A stretch of DNA of 64,000 nucleotides. Source: JAAUTT01 sp038213375 (GTDB lineage: Bacteria > Bacteroidota > Bacteroidia > Bacteroidales > JAAUTT01). This document shows positions 26,551-35,481 of the stretch, in pieces (the first letter of the stretch is position 1; every line of letters begins with the position of its first letter). The notes beneath the pieces were generated by a model. It had not been told where the DNA came from. It made no database searches and saw nothing but the letters and a program-made list of their open reading frames with translations. A program made the translations under genes and the position numbers. Where the stretch lies: positions 62,001 through 126,000 of the forward strand of contig JBBQTB010000012.1 in assembly GCA_038213375.1 (NCBI GenBank), read 5' to 3'.

Positions 26551-27608
26551 GCCGTGCCATCATTCATATAATTGGTGAAACCATTGATATCCTGTTGGTT
26601 TCCTAATACGAAAAGCCTATCCTCGATAGTGAGTTTTATATCCATGCCCGGATTAACAATATAACTCCCATCGTTGCGCTTCAGTCCGATAATGTTGATG
26701 TTATCCTTACCAACGATTTTTAATTGTTCGATGGTGAAGCTTTCGCTCATATCGTCGCAAGCTATTTCTTCGAGAATAATGTCTTTAGATTTTTCGATCA
26801 TTAAATAGTCGAGAAACTCAACAATATTGGGTTGAGCAATCATTTTAGCCATATGTTGACCGCTGATTTTATCCGGCATAATTACATGCGATGCGCCGGC
26901 TGTTTTCAGTTTTTTAATGGTATTAAAGTTTATAGCACGACTAATGATTGTGATTAGAGGGTTTAGCTCGCGTGCTGAGATAACTGCAAATAGATTCTCC
27001 GCATCGGTCGGCAACACCGAAATAAATGCTTTGGCCCGCTTAATTCCTGCCCTTTCCAAAACTTCATCGCTCGATGGATCATCGTGAATGTATAAAAGTT
27101 CATTTTTTTGTTGAATTTCTTTGATTTTTGCTTCGCGGTTATCAATAATAATTACAGAAATATGGTGGTGCTGAAGCTCTTCGATTGCCTGTAAACCATT
27201 TCGCCCATATCCGACCACAATCACATGGTTTTCGAGTTTATCAATTTCTTTTTTCACCTTAGAGTATTTATAATAATTTCTGAAAACACCGCTTACTATA
27301 TATCGTGTTAACGTAGAGGCTGCAAACGCAAATATACCGAAGCTAAAGATAATCAGAAAGGCGGTAAATATCTTACCCTCTGGAGATAATGGATGAACTT
27401 CCCCGTAACCAACTGTGGCAACGGTAATGATGGTCATGAAAAAGGCATCGAGAAGCGAGTATCTTTCAATCCATATATATCCTGTAATTCCAACGATCAA
27501 AATAATGTTCAGTAGAAATATAGAATAGTAGGCAGACCTAAACTCTTCATTTTTTATTTTTAGAAATCTCAATTTATTTGTTTGAATTTGCAGTGTTACG
27601 AGCAGCAA
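26547..27608 (-). CDS. Two-helix K+ channel with RCK (TrkA-N/TrkA-C) domains
   Basis: A 353-residue channel. Two membrane helices (~27-46 and ~80-103) flank a pore loop with filter TVATVGYGE (62-70). Then a TrkA-N Rossmann domain (VIVVGYGRNGLQAIEEL, ~129-245) and a TrkA-C domain (~270-345). This is the MthK/Kch plan: K+ flow gated by a cytoplasmic ligand ring. Converges on pirin with overlapping stops (TAA 26548-26550 against TAG 26547-26549 on the other strand). Confidence 0.92.
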   Translation of the reverse strand: MLLVTLQIQTNKLRFLKIKNEEFRSAYYSIFLLNIILIVGITGYIWIERYSLLDAFFMTIITVATVGYGEVHPLSPEGKIFTAFLIIFSFGIFAFAASTLTRYIVSGVFRNYYKYSKVKKEIDKLENHVIVVGYGRNGLQAIEELQHHHISVIIIDNREAKIKEIQQKNELLYIHDDPSSDEVLERAGIKRAKAFISVLPTDAENLFAVISARELNPLITIISRAINFNTIKKLKTAGASHVIMPDKISGQHMAKMIAQPNIVEFLDYLMIEKSKDIILEEIACDDMSESFTIEQLKIVGKDNINIIGLKRNDGSYIVNPGMDIKLTIEDRLFVLGNQQDINGFTNYMNDGTA

Positions 27609-27771
27609 TTTACTAATATTTCGTAAAAATGCAGATATCTCCGATCCTTTTTTTATCGCTGTGAAATTATTGGGGATGCACTATTTATTTGGTAATCTAA
27701 CCCAACCTTAAAAAAAGGCCTATAACTTGTTTGAATAGCGGTAAAGCCTTCAAATACCAAAGGAACTCCTT

Positions 27772-28278
27772 CTATTTTGAAGATATCGCGGTTTTAAAAG
27801 TAAAATGTTTTTGAGAAAAAAAACTGTAAATGACAACTAATCCAGAGGTTAATATTTTCGATAAAGTAGGATAGAGACCAAAATAATCAACAAACAGTTT
27901 CAGAAAAATATAATTTAACAGGATGCAAATAAAAACGGTAACAGCATAACGAAACAATTGGATGTGTCCTCGCAGTTCGGAATGTGAAAAAGTAATATAC
28001 TTGGAAAGAATAAATCCTGTGATGAATGTAACTGGAAAAACTAACAAAAAGGAAGCTATATGAGGACTTATGGCTACAATTTTAAGGTCAACGATTTGTT
28101 TTTTGAGTACAAAGTTGTAGGAAATGAAAAACAAAAAGTTATCAAGTACCAGATTCGAGCCGCCACAAACCGCGTAACGAAATGTCTCTTCAGGTATGTA
28201 CTTTTTAAAAGGCTGATAAAACCAATTAATTAGTGCGAAAACATGTTCACGGAGGCTATTTAGGTGTTTCAATGACAA
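27772..28278 (-). CDS. GtrA-like membrane protein
   Basis: A 168-residue protein with about four membrane helices in the GtrA family pattern (FRYAVCGGSNLVLDNFLFFISY, FLLVFPVTFITGFILSKYITFS, FRYAVTVFICILLNYIFLKLF, FSQKHFTFK). GtrA proteins are thought to flip or pass undecaprenyl-linked sugars in wall or O-antigen modification. No glycosyltransferase lies next to it. The ~160 bases after its stop show no clear gene. Confidence 0.82.
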   Translation of the reverse strand: MSLKHLNSLREHVFALINWFYQPFKKYIPEETFRYAVCGGSNLVLDNFLFFISYNFVLKKQIVDLKIVAISPHIASFLLVFPVTFITGFILSKYITFSHSELRGHIQLFRYAVTVFICILLNYIFLKLFVDYFGLYPTLSKILTSGLVVIYSFFSQKHFTFKTAISSK

Positions 28279-28681
28279 ATAAAAAAATTTAGGGCAAAAA
28301 TAGAAAAAGAATTTAATCAGGCAATTAGTAATTTGAGAAAAAAATATTTTTTCGCTTAGTATAAATGTTACCGAATATCACGATTCAGGAAAGATAAGTA
28401 TGTCACCATTTAAGAAAATATTTGAAAACCATATTCAGGTTCATTATACTAAGGATGAGGAACATGTTCATGAGATTTGGAGTAAATTATTATAATAGTA
28501 ATGAAATAAACACCTTGATACTAATGCATTAGAATAGATCCTTATCTGAGCGAATGTTTTTGGAGAAAAGAAAACGATTCATTGAGTTCAGGAATATTGT
28601 TTTTAGTCATATCTGAGTGAATTCAATATTTGTACTAATTAAGGATAAAATCTTTTTGTCTTATAACTACATTTTATTATA
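28279..28681. other. Intergenic gap, one doubtful short ORF
   Basis: AT-rich, no RNA or repeat recognised. One 31-codon ORF on + at 28400-28495 (MSPFKKIFENHIQVHYTKDE..., ending WSKLL) has a purine-rich stretch ahead; it matches nothing I know and may be chance or a relic. Upstream signals of gtrA probably lie at the left end. Confidence 0.5.
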
Positions 28682-30178
28682 TTACAATTCCTTATGGCAT
28701 TCCGAACATGCGTTTTCCTTCCAATCATTCCCTATATCAATAGGATGTTTAAATTCAAGACTTTCATTCATTTTAACAGATTCCATATCGTTCGAAGTAC
28801 CCTGCGCCACTATGGCATGGCACAAGTTACAATCTTTCGAAATGGTTTCGCCCTTTTCTGTTTTGTGTTTCCCTGAATGGCATCTGAAACAGCCATTTGA
28901 TTCCAAATGCCCAATATGATTTAAGTAACTCCCGCTTGAAGCCTTCATTTCAGGAAAATTATTCAAACTATAAGCATACTGAATACCAGAAATTGCCTTA
29001 TCAATTAGTGGCTTTTTTGAGATAAAAATTTGAGGATATCTTTCCTGGTAATAAGCGTACATGCCTTGTTTGATCATCATTTTAGCCGAGTCTGATGTTG
29101 AAAACTGATCTTTTAATACTTTTAATGCTGCCTTCTTAACATAAGGCAAATCAGTTGGAATTGAGCCTGATAACAATGCATTGTCAAGATAAACAGGGGC
29201 TGATTTATAAGAATGTGATGGTCGATTGTGACAATCCATGCAGTCCATTGATCTAACTTTAAGAGTATCAAACCCTTTTTTTGTTAACTTATTTTCTTCA
29301 TCCTGAAAAATTTTTACAACACCTGTTTTTTTATTGGTATAGCGGATCCAGGGAATTGATTCCCGATCGTTGGTTGATGCAATGTAATCCATTTTAATAT
29401 TTTCGGATATATGCCAATGTATCCCTTCACTAAGCCCAAATACACTATTTTTTGGGCCAATTTTCATTAATAGAGAGATGTTCCAACCTGTGTTTGCCGA
29501 ATCCTTTAAAAAGCCGCGCTGACTGCGAAGTTTTTGAGAATAAAATTTCTGAGGCCAATGGCAGTTTTCACAGGTTTCGCGAGCTGGTCTCAGGTCCTTT
29601 AACGGAGTACCTATCGGGCGTGCATATTTATGAAACATAACTGAATATACCTGATACAATCCTGCTAATTTAGATTTAACATACCAGTCTGCACCTTCTC
29701 CAACATGGCATTCAACACATTTAACCCTGGCATGTGGCGAATTCAGGTAAGTTACATATTCAGGTTTCATCACTGAATGACATAATCTTCCGCAAAATCC
29801 AACGGACTCGGAATAATGAAATGCCTGGTAGCTACCACCTGCTGAAATTAATACAAATACCAGGGTTATAATAAATACAATAGCAAGCGATTTTCTATGT
29901 CGTTGATTATTCAGGTTTAATATGGGCCATTGAAAATCAGGTTGCTTAATTTGATTTTTTGTTCGTCTTATCTTGAATATCATTCCGATAGGTACCAAAA
30001 TTAATCCTAAAATCAATAAAATTGGCAAAACGATATAAATATACAAACCCCAGTAAGAGTGACCAGTATCTAACGTAATAGAAATTATAAACAATACTAT
30101 AATTAAAACCAAACTATTAGTTGCCAAAAAAATACCACTTAAACTTAGCCAGTTGTAAAGCGATTTAGGAATTTTCAT
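28682..30178 (-). CDS. NapC/NirT-type multiheme cytochrome c, about seven hemes
   Basis: A 498-residue membrane-bound cytochrome. Three hydrophobic segments before residue ~120, the last (SLAIVFIITLVFVLISAGG) leading to a periplasmic domain of NapC/NirT type: SVGFCGRLCHSVMKPEYVTY, SPHARVKCVECHVG, RPARETCENCHWP. Heme sites in order: CGRLCH (three residues between the cysteines), CVECH, CENCH, CMDCH, CFRCH, CNLCH, CSECH. Such proteins take electrons from quinol and pass them to periplasmic reductases or conduits. No nrfA, nap or other reductase gene is adjacent, so the acceptor is unknown. Confidence 0.88.
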   Translation of the reverse strand: MKIPKSLYNWLSLSGIFLATNSLVLIIVLFIISITLDTGHSYWGLYIYIVLPILLILGLILVPIGMIFKIRRTKNQIKQPDFQWPILNLNNQRHRKSLAIVFIITLVFVLISAGGSYQAFHYSESVGFCGRLCHSVMKPEYVTYLNSPHARVKCVECHVGEGADWYVKSKLAGLYQVYSVMFHKYARPIGTPLKDLRPARETCENCHWPQKFYSQKLRSQRGFLKDSANTGWNISLLMKIGPKNSVFGLSEGIHWHISENIKMDYIASTNDRESIPWIRYTNKKTGVVKIFQDEENKLTKKGFDTLKVRSMDCMDCHNRPSHSYKSAPVYLDNALLSGSIPTDLPYVKKAALKVLKDQFSTSDSAKMMIKQGMYAYYQERYPQIFISKKPLIDKAISGIQYAYSLNNFPEMKASSGSYLNHIGHLESNGCFRCHSGKHKTEKGETISKDCNLCHAIVAQGTSNDMESVKMNESLEFKHPIDIGNDWKENACSECHKEL

Positions 30179-30624
30179 ACATCAATATTTTATGGTTAAT
30201 AAAATGTATTTTGAAAATGTATCTATTTTGGTGAAAAATGAAAATTCTTATTAAAAAAGCAAAATAATTTGTGTTTTACAAGATCGCAATATTCAAACGA
30301 TAAGCAAGAAAAAAGCAATCTTATAATTTGCAAGGTAATCGCAATTTTTAATTTGGATTATCAATTTAGCTGAATTCGGTTTTCCATAGCATGAAAATGC
30401 GATAAATTATTAAAATTTTTAAAAATAAAAAAGTAAATCTTTAGTGGAAAAATGTATAAATATGTGGTATATAAAAGATTAGCATAAAAACACAGGAGAT
30501 TGCCAACTGACGATTTTGGTAAAACTTTAATTGGCGGCAAAATGAAATTTTTGTAAAAAAAGGCTTTACCATAGAGTTCATTTCCACAAATTAATGCTTA
30601 TTTAAACTATCATAAAAGGACGTT

Positions 30625-30735
30625 ATGATTAACATGCGGGAAAAAGAACTAAAGGAGATGGTTGAAAAGCTTGTGGGAGAAGGAATTCCCATTATTGGAA
30701 AATACAAATATGCACTTATATCAAGTTGGCCATAA
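30625..30735 (+). CDS. Possible small protein, 36 residues, unknown
   Basis: ATG at 30625, AAAGGA nine bases ahead, stop TAA at 30733. Translation MINMREKELKEMVEKLVGEG then IPIIGKYKYALISSWP: an amphipathic helix followed by a short beta-like tail. May be a relic of a larger gene. Confidence 0.3.
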   Translation: MINMREKELKEMVEKLVGEGIPIIGKYKYALISSWP

Positions 30736-30820
30736 TATGAGCCATAAAAGCAACAAAATTGAACTGCGGGAACCTAAATACGAAGATTAAGCTAGAAAAT
30801 AAAGCAGTATTAGTTAAAAC

Positions 30821-30850
30821 AATAAAGACCTAGTAATTAGGCCTTTATTA
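30821..30850. terminator. Hairpin downstream of the small secreted protein gene
   Basis: Arms AATAAAGACCTA (30821-30832) and TAGGCCTTTATT with one mismatch, lying about 20 bases past the stop of the minus-strand gene at 30869; a short T run follows on the minus strand. Confidence 0.55.
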
Positions 30851-30868
30851 TTAATAGAAAATATTTTA

Positions 30869-31078
30869 CTATTTTGCCGCTGCCGATTTATCAGCACAGC
30901 AACCACTTTTTTTACTATCAGCGCATTTTGCACCATCTTTTTTACCCGAAGCCTTAGTACTACTTTTTACAGTTTCCGTTGTTTTTGCCTTTTCCTTTGG
31001 AGGATTATCAGCCATTGCAGGCATTGCTATTGCACCAACAAACATTACCGTAAATGCTATTGCTAAAATCTTTTTCAT
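30869..31078 (-). CDS. Small secreted Lys/Ala/Cys-rich protein
   Basis: A 69-residue protein: signal peptide MKKILAIAFTVMFVGAIAMPAMA, then a low-complexity tail of Lys, Ala, Thr and Ser with a Cys cluster near the end (KCADSKKSGCCADK). Small exported Bacteroidota proteins of this build are common and unexplained; the Cys cluster could bind metal or form disulphides. Single gene with its own terminator. Confidence 0.7.
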   Translation of the reverse strand: MKKILAIAFTVMFVGAIAMPAMADNPPKEKAKTTETVKSSTKASGKKDGAKCADSKKSGCCADKSAAAK

Positions 31079-31241
31079 ATCCTATATATTTTAAATTAAT
31101 ATTCAAAGGTATTAATTAAAAATTGTCAAAACTATAATTAAGGATAGTTTTATCTTAAATTATGTTAAAACTTTGAATAATTTGCTAATTCCACTCTGTT
31201 TTAAATATTTATAATGTTTTGCAAGCACCATTCCGTTTTTT

Positions 31242-31270
31242 TTTGCAAACTTTACCCCTAAAGACTTTTG
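31242..31270 (+). promoter_or_regulatory. Promoter of serB
   Basis: TTTG at 31242-31245, 17-base spacer, then GACTTTTG (31263-31270), one mismatch from TAnnTTTG. The TTG at 31268 lies within it and is not a start codon. Confidence 0.55.
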
Positions 31271-31306
31271 ACGGATTATTGTACAATTAATTTTAAAGAA
31301 CAAAAA

Positions 31307-32527
31307 ATGGAGAAACAGAGAGAAATTATCCTTCTCAACATATATGGTAATGACAAGCCAGGATTGACATCGTCACTTACACAGGTACTTGCATCTTATA
31401 ACGTAAATATCCTCGACATTGGACAGGCTGTAATACATGAGAATCTCGATCTCGGTATTCTTTTCGAAGTGCCACGGGAGTCAGAGTCTTCTCCAATTCT
31501 GAAAGATCTGTTATTTAAAGGATATGAACTGGGTATAAAAGTAAAATTTACTCCCATTGGCGAAAACGATTACCATCATTGGGTAAGCCTTCAAGGAAAA
31601 AAAAGATATATTATTACGTTGATTGCCCGAAAGATACAAGCTTTACAAATTGCGGAAATATCTAAAATTATTTATCATCAGCAACTTAATATTGATAAAA
31701 TATCCCGATTATCTGGCCGTGTACGCATCGATAGCGAAGACATTACTCATAAAGCTTGTGTAGAGTTCTCTGTAAGAGGCACACCCATTGATATGGATGC
31801 CATGAAAAGTAGTTTTATGGAAATTGCCCGAACATTAGGAGTAGATATTTCTTTTCAGGAAGATAATATTTTTCGTCGTACCCGAAGATTGGTTTGCTTT
31901 GATATGGATTCTACTCTCATTCAAACCGAAGTAATAGATGAATTAGCGAAGCGAGCCGGAGTGGGAGAGCAGGTTAGCCAAATTACCGAAGCCGCCATGA
32001 AAGGACAAATGAATTTTGCCGAAAGTTTCAAACAGCGGATGGCGCTGCTGAAAGGTTTGGATGAAAAAGTACTTATTGATATCGCCGAAAACCTGCCGCT
32101 TACCGAAGGGGCTGAGCGATTATTCCGGGCATTGAAGAAATATGGTTTTAAAACTGCAATTCTTTCGGGAGGTTTCACTTACTTTGGAAAATACCTTCAA
32201 AATAAATTAGGTGTTGACTATATGTTTGCTAACCAACTCGAAATATCCGAAGGAAAACTCACCGGTAATTACATCGGTGATATTATAGATGGACCAAGAA
32301 AAGCCGAATTATTGCGAAATATCGCCTTTAAAGAAGATATATATCTCGACCAAACAGTTGCCGTTGGCGATGGATCCAACGATTTGCCAATGATCAATAT
32401 AGCCGGACTTGGAATTGCTTTTCACGCTAAACCAATTGTTACCAAAAATGCCCAGCATTCTATATCCACCATCGGACTTGATGCTATACTATTTCTAATG
32501 GGTTTCCGCGATAGAGATATTGAATAA
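31307..32527 (+). CDS. serB: Phosphoserine phosphatase with N-terminal ACT domains
   Basis: A 406-residue enzyme of serine synthesis (O-phosphoserine to serine). Start MEKQREIILLNIYGNDKPG; the in-frame TTG at 31268 is part of the promoter. Two ACT-type regions (~5-180; GNDKPGLTSSLTQVL) then the HAD domain with motif I DMDSTLI (D199, D201), motif II ILSGGFTYF and motif III GDGSNDLPMI. The long ACT-ACT-HAD form is usual for Bacteroidota; ACT domains may sense amino acids. Single gene. Confidence 0.95.
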   Translation: MEKQREIILLNIYGNDKPGLTSSLTQVLASYNVNILDIGQAVIHENLDLGILFEVPRESESSPILKDLLFKGYELGIKVKFTPIGENDYHHWVSLQGKKRYIITLIARKIQALQIAEISKIIYHQQLNIDKISRLSGRVRIDSEDITHKACVEFSVRGTPIDMDAMKSSFMEIARTLGVDISFQEDNIFRRTRRLVCFDMDSTLIQTEVIDELAKRAGVGEQVSQITEAAMKGQMNFAESFKQRMALLKGLDEKVLIDIAENLPLTEGAERLFRALKKYGFKTAILSGGFTYFGKYLQNKLGVDYMFANQLEISEGKLTGNYIGDIIDGPRKAELLRNIAFKEDIYLDQTVAVGDGSNDLPMINIAGLGIAFHAKPIVTKNAQHSISTIGLDAILFLMGFRDRDIE

Positions 32528-32547
32528 TCCGATAATGCAAGATTTAG

Positions 32548-32583
32548 AGTCCACTCAACAACTGAAATTGTGAGGAGTGGACT
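32548..32583. terminator. Hairpin after serB, core shared with the one after ltaA
   Basis: Perfect 9-bp arms AGTCCACTC (32548-32556) and GAGTGGACT (32575-32583), with an inner CAA/TTG. Begins 20 bases past the serB stop and before the converging NmrA gene. No long T run. The AGTGGACT core recurs in the 12186-12237 hairpin. Confidence 0.55.
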
Positions 32584-32601
32584 AACTTATATTTCAAGCA
32601 A

Positions 32602-33504
32602 TTAAGCCATTGCATGAGATTTATTGTACACATAGGCAAAACCTTGTGCAAATTCTTCGATGCTGGTAGCCGTTGTGTTTTGTGACGTACGTTTGTGCGC
32701 GTTCAAAGCTCTGGCGTTATTAAAACCTTCAGAAAGTTCATTGAATAGATCGGCAAGGTTTTCGGAAACAAAACCTGATTGTACCATGCCTTTTTTGGCA
32801 TCTTCATACGAAAATTGAACATATTTAAGATCTGGTTTGCCAATAGCTTTGCCTATTATGCTGGCTATATCATTATATGACAAATCTCTGGAACCCAATA
32901 CATATTCAATGGAATTTCCTGCAAAATTTAGATCCAGCAATCGTTTTGCTGCAACTGCCGCAATGTCTTTCGTAGCTACCATCGGAATATTCAAATCGGC
33001 TTTTATAGCTGATCCAATGATTCCAAGCTGATTGATAGTTCCAATTTGTCCATAAAGATTTTCAAAAAAATACCCTGGCCTTAAGTTTAAAACGTTCACA
33101 TTTTTTAATTCCGAAAATATTTCTTCGAGATACCCTAAACCATCAACCACACCGGCTCCTACACGTAAATGTGCGCCCACGCTGCTTAGCAGTAAAACAT
33201 TTTTAACGTTATTAGACTTTACAGCATTTATATAATTATCAGCGACTATATTTTGATCAGCGCGAAAATCGCTAGATAGCATATTAGGTGGAATCATGCA
33301 AAATGCAGCTTCAGCACCGGCAAACGCCTGTTTCAAAAAAGCACTATCATACACGTCTCCAACCAATGGTTCAGCACCTTTGTCAGTAAGTACTTTTAAC
33401 TTTTCCAGATTACGGCCAATCGCCTTAACCTTTTTTCCTTTAGCTAACAGCTCCAGCACTATAGCTTTTCCAATATTTCCGGTTGCTCCTGTTATAACAT
33501 ACAT
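32602..33504 (-). CDS. NmrA-like NAD(P)-binding oxidoreductase
   Basis: A 300-residue atypical short-chain dehydrogenase of the NmrA/QOR2 kind. Start at MYVITGATGNIGKAIVLELL with the GxxGxxG Rossmann loop; the upstream in-frame ATG at 33540 would add a Lys/Asn leader. Further motifs: VKAIGRN, AFCMIPPN, NVLLLSSVGAH, NVLNLRPGYFFENL. The Tyr-x3-Lys dyad of classical SDRs is absent, as is usual for the group, which includes quinone reductases and NADPH sensors. Single gene, convergent with serB. Confidence 0.87.
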   Translation of the reverse strand: MYVITGATGNIGKAIVLELLAKGKKVKAIGRNLEKLKVLTDKGAEPLVGDVYDSAFLKQAFAGAEAAFCMIPPNMLSSDFRADQNIVADNYINAVKSNNVKNVLLLSSVGAHLRVGAGVVDGLGYLEEIFSELKNVNVLNLRPGYFFENLYGQIGTINQLGIIGSAIKADLNIPMVATKDIAAVAAKRLLDLNFAGNSIEYVLGSRDLSYNDIASIIGKAIGKPDLKYVQFSYEDAKKGMVQSGFVSENLADLFNELSEGFNNARALNAHKRTSQNTTATSIEEFAQGFAYVYNKSHAMA

Positions 33505-33646
33505 AATTTTATTTTTTAAGTTTTTACACCTATAAAACAAATTATAACGTTTATGGTTTTAAACTATCATTAGAAATGTAATTTCTGTTATAAGTAAACT
33601 TAATTTATAATAAACGATTGATAATTAATTAATACCCATACATTAG

Positions 33647-33838
33647 TTATGGATTTGCGCCGGTAACTGCGCCACAGGTTTCCTGTAGCCGACCCATGCC
33701 ACCGCCAAATCCCAGGGAAATAGCTGTAGCCAGCTTTTTATCAAAATTCAGTTTTTCAGAAAAACTAATAAGCACTCTTTGAGCACAATTCAGTCCTGAT
33801 TGAAATAATTGCACAGCGTATTGATCGGTTGTTATCAT
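33647..33838 (-). pseudogene. C_GCAxxG_C_C family protein, 3'-truncated
   Basis: The 63 codons match the N-terminal third of this redox-type family: FQSGLNCAQRVLISF, then LGFGGGMGRLQETCGAVTGA, and then NP and a stop where the family goes on for some 70-80 residues with more Cys. Nothing in any frame of the next ~100 bases on the minus strand restores it. So the two first Cys motifs (NCAQ, TCGAVTG) are there but the C-terminal C_C pair is lost. Probably a dead gene cut by deletion. Confidence 0.72.
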
Positions 33839-33895
33839 TGTTATGGTTTTTAGATTTTAATATCTCCCCATTCAAGGGTATAAAGTCGGCGATTA

Positions 33896-35287
33896 TTATT
33901 CAATACTTATAATTTTTTTTCCTCTTGCCAGAGATGCAAAAACACCTAAAGTACAAAGTACTGAAAATACCAGAAATATTACTGTAATACTGCTAATAAA
34001 AGAAGAAATGTTTTGTGATGAAATCTTCGACTCACCAATAAAAATATGGATAATTAAAGTGGCGATTCCCATGCTCATCATCTGGCCTGTAACCCGCATG
34101 GTAGATACTGTAGCCGAAGCTACTCCCAGATATTTATTCTCAACTGAACCCATCACCGAATTTGTATTGGGTGATGAAAAAATTCCAAATCCCGAACCTA
34201 ATATAATCATGCACATAATCAGGTAAGAGGTTCCCGTGTCTGCATTCAAAAAAGAAAGAAAAATAAGTCCAAATACGATGATCCCCATTCCGAGTGATGA
34301 AAGAATTCGGGAGTCGTATCTATCAGACAACCGGCCGGATACAGATGCAAAAATTGCCATCACCAAAGGTTGGGTAATGAGCAGAATACCGGCATCACCG
34401 GGTGATAATCCTTTTACATATTGAAGATATAAGCTGAGTACAAAAGAAATAGCAAAGGTTGCGGCATAGTTTATTAAGGCTGCAAGATTCGAGAAAGCAA
34501 AAATCCGATTGTTCTTAAATAATTGGATACTTACTACTGGAAATTTAGTTTGTTGCTCAAGTTTTACAAACATTATCAAGCCAATAAATCCTGTAATCGC
34601 AATTACAATGGCTATCGGGTTGGGCAATTTGGAAAAGCCGAACATAAAGGCCGACATGGCTATTACATAAACCACCGAACCTTTAATATCGAATGTTTCA
34701 TTTGGAGCACCTTTCCATTCTGCTTTTATGAAATAGTACATCGACAAGGCGGCAAAAAATGAAATTGGTACGGTAAGAAAAAATAAACTTCGCCAACCCA
34801 ATGTTTGCGTAAGAAATCCGCCCATAACTGGCGCAAGTGATAGCCCCAAATAAACTGCGGTAACATTGATTCCGATAATTTTGCCGCGTTCAGAAGGCGG
34901 AAAGGCCGATGTAATGATTGCCATGCCTGTTCCGAAGATCATGGCAGCACCAAACCCTTGTAATAGCCTGAAAGCAATTAGCATTGTTCCTGAAACGGAA
35001 ACAGCGCATAATACTGAGGCAATTGCAACGATTATATTGCCATATATAAAAACCTTTTTTCTTCCGATTAAATCTGCCAGTTTCCCAGCTGGAACAAGCG
35101 TAACTGCCGATGCAAGCAAAAAAGCCATGGCAATCCAACTCATCCATATAGCATTCATGCTAAACTCCTCCCCAATTTTTGGTAAAGCGATATTTACAGC
35201 CGCGCCCATGAAAGGATTTAAAAAAGAGGTAATAACACTGATTGACAGTAGGATTGTTTTATTAACAGGAGGCTGAGATGTATCCAT
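33896..35287 (-). CDS. MFS exporter, DHA2 (EmrB/QacA) family
   Basis: A 463-residue transporter with about 14 membrane helices. Motif A-like GKLADLIGRKKVF between helices 2 and 3; QGFGAAMIFGTGMAIITSAFPPSERGKIIGI and APVMGGFLTQTLGWRSLFFLTVPI (motif C region) are DHA2 hallmarks. Drives drug or metabolite export by the proton gradient; substrate unknown. Upstream lie a possible 16-codon leader peptide and a palindrome that may be an operator. Confidence 0.9.
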   Translation of the reverse strand: MDTSQPPVNKTILLSISVITSFLNPFMGAAVNIALPKIGEEFSMNAIWMSWIAMAFLLASAVTLVPAGKLADLIGRKKVFIYGNIIVAIASVLCAVSVSGTMLIAFRLLQGFGAAMIFGTGMAIITSAFPPSERGKIIGINVTAVYLGLSLAPVMGGFLTQTLGWRSLFFLTVPISFFAALSMYYFIKAEWKGAPNETFDIKGSVVYVIAMSAFMFGFSKLPNPIAIVIAITGFIGLIMFVKLEQQTKFPVVSIQLFKNNRIFAFSNLAALINYAATFAISFVLSLYLQYVKGLSPGDAGILLITQPLVMAIFASVSGRLSDRYDSRILSSLGMGIIVFGLIFLSFLNADTGTSYLIMCMIILGSGFGIFSSPNTNSVMGSVENKYLGVASATVSTMRVTGQMMSMGIATLIIHIFIGESKISSQNISSFISSITVIFLVFSVLCTLGVFASLARGKKIISIE

Positions 35288-35353
35288 TTGTAGTGATTAT
35301 AACCATGACAATATATTGAATTTTTCAGTAAACTGAAAGAAGGATGATGTTGT

Positions 35354-35404
35354 TCAATGTCCTTTTTGAAAAAGAGTTGAAAAATCAATAATTTGTATAG
35401 ACAT
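35354..35404 (-). CDS. Possible leader peptide upstream of the MFS exporter
   Basis: MSIQIIDFSTLFQKGH, 16 codons, with a very strong GAGGAGG ribosome site seven bases ahead. Such a site is unusual for Bacteroidota. Between its stop and the exporter ATG (66 bases) lies a small hairpin TTTCAGT-TT-ACTGAAA... Could be an attenuator-type leader or a relic of a lost gene. Confidence 0.35.
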   Translation of the reverse strand: MSIQIIDFSTLFQKGH

Positions 35405-35436
35405 CTTCTGCCTCCTCAGATTTAAGCAAATATTTC

Positions 35437-35448
35437 CCGTTATAACGG
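35437..35448. promoter_or_regulatory. 12-bp perfect palindrome, possible operator
   Basis: CCGTTATAACGG, ~32 bases upstream of the leader peptide start. Position fits a repressor site for the MFS exporter unit. Chance cannot be excluded. Confidence 0.35.
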
Positions 35449-35481
35449 ATAAGAAGAAGCCCACAAATCTTAAAAATTTGA

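Larger units (their letters stand above)
30179..30868. other. 690-bp AT-rich gap with a possible 36-codon ORF
   Basis: The left part is upstream DNA of the cytochrome gene (minus strand). On + there is a 36-codon ORF at 30625-30735 (MINMREKELKEMVEKLVGEG...) with a good AAAGGA ribosome site, followed 1 base later by a 17-codon ORF (30737-30790). Neither matches a family I know. A terminator hairpin lies at 30821-30850. No RNA gene recognised. Confidence 0.5.

Noticed and set aside
27609..27771. Possible coding relic after gtrA (text like KIEGVPLVFEGFTAIQTSYR on the minus strand)
   Set aside because: Only about 45 codons, stops soon after, no family recognised; too little to call.
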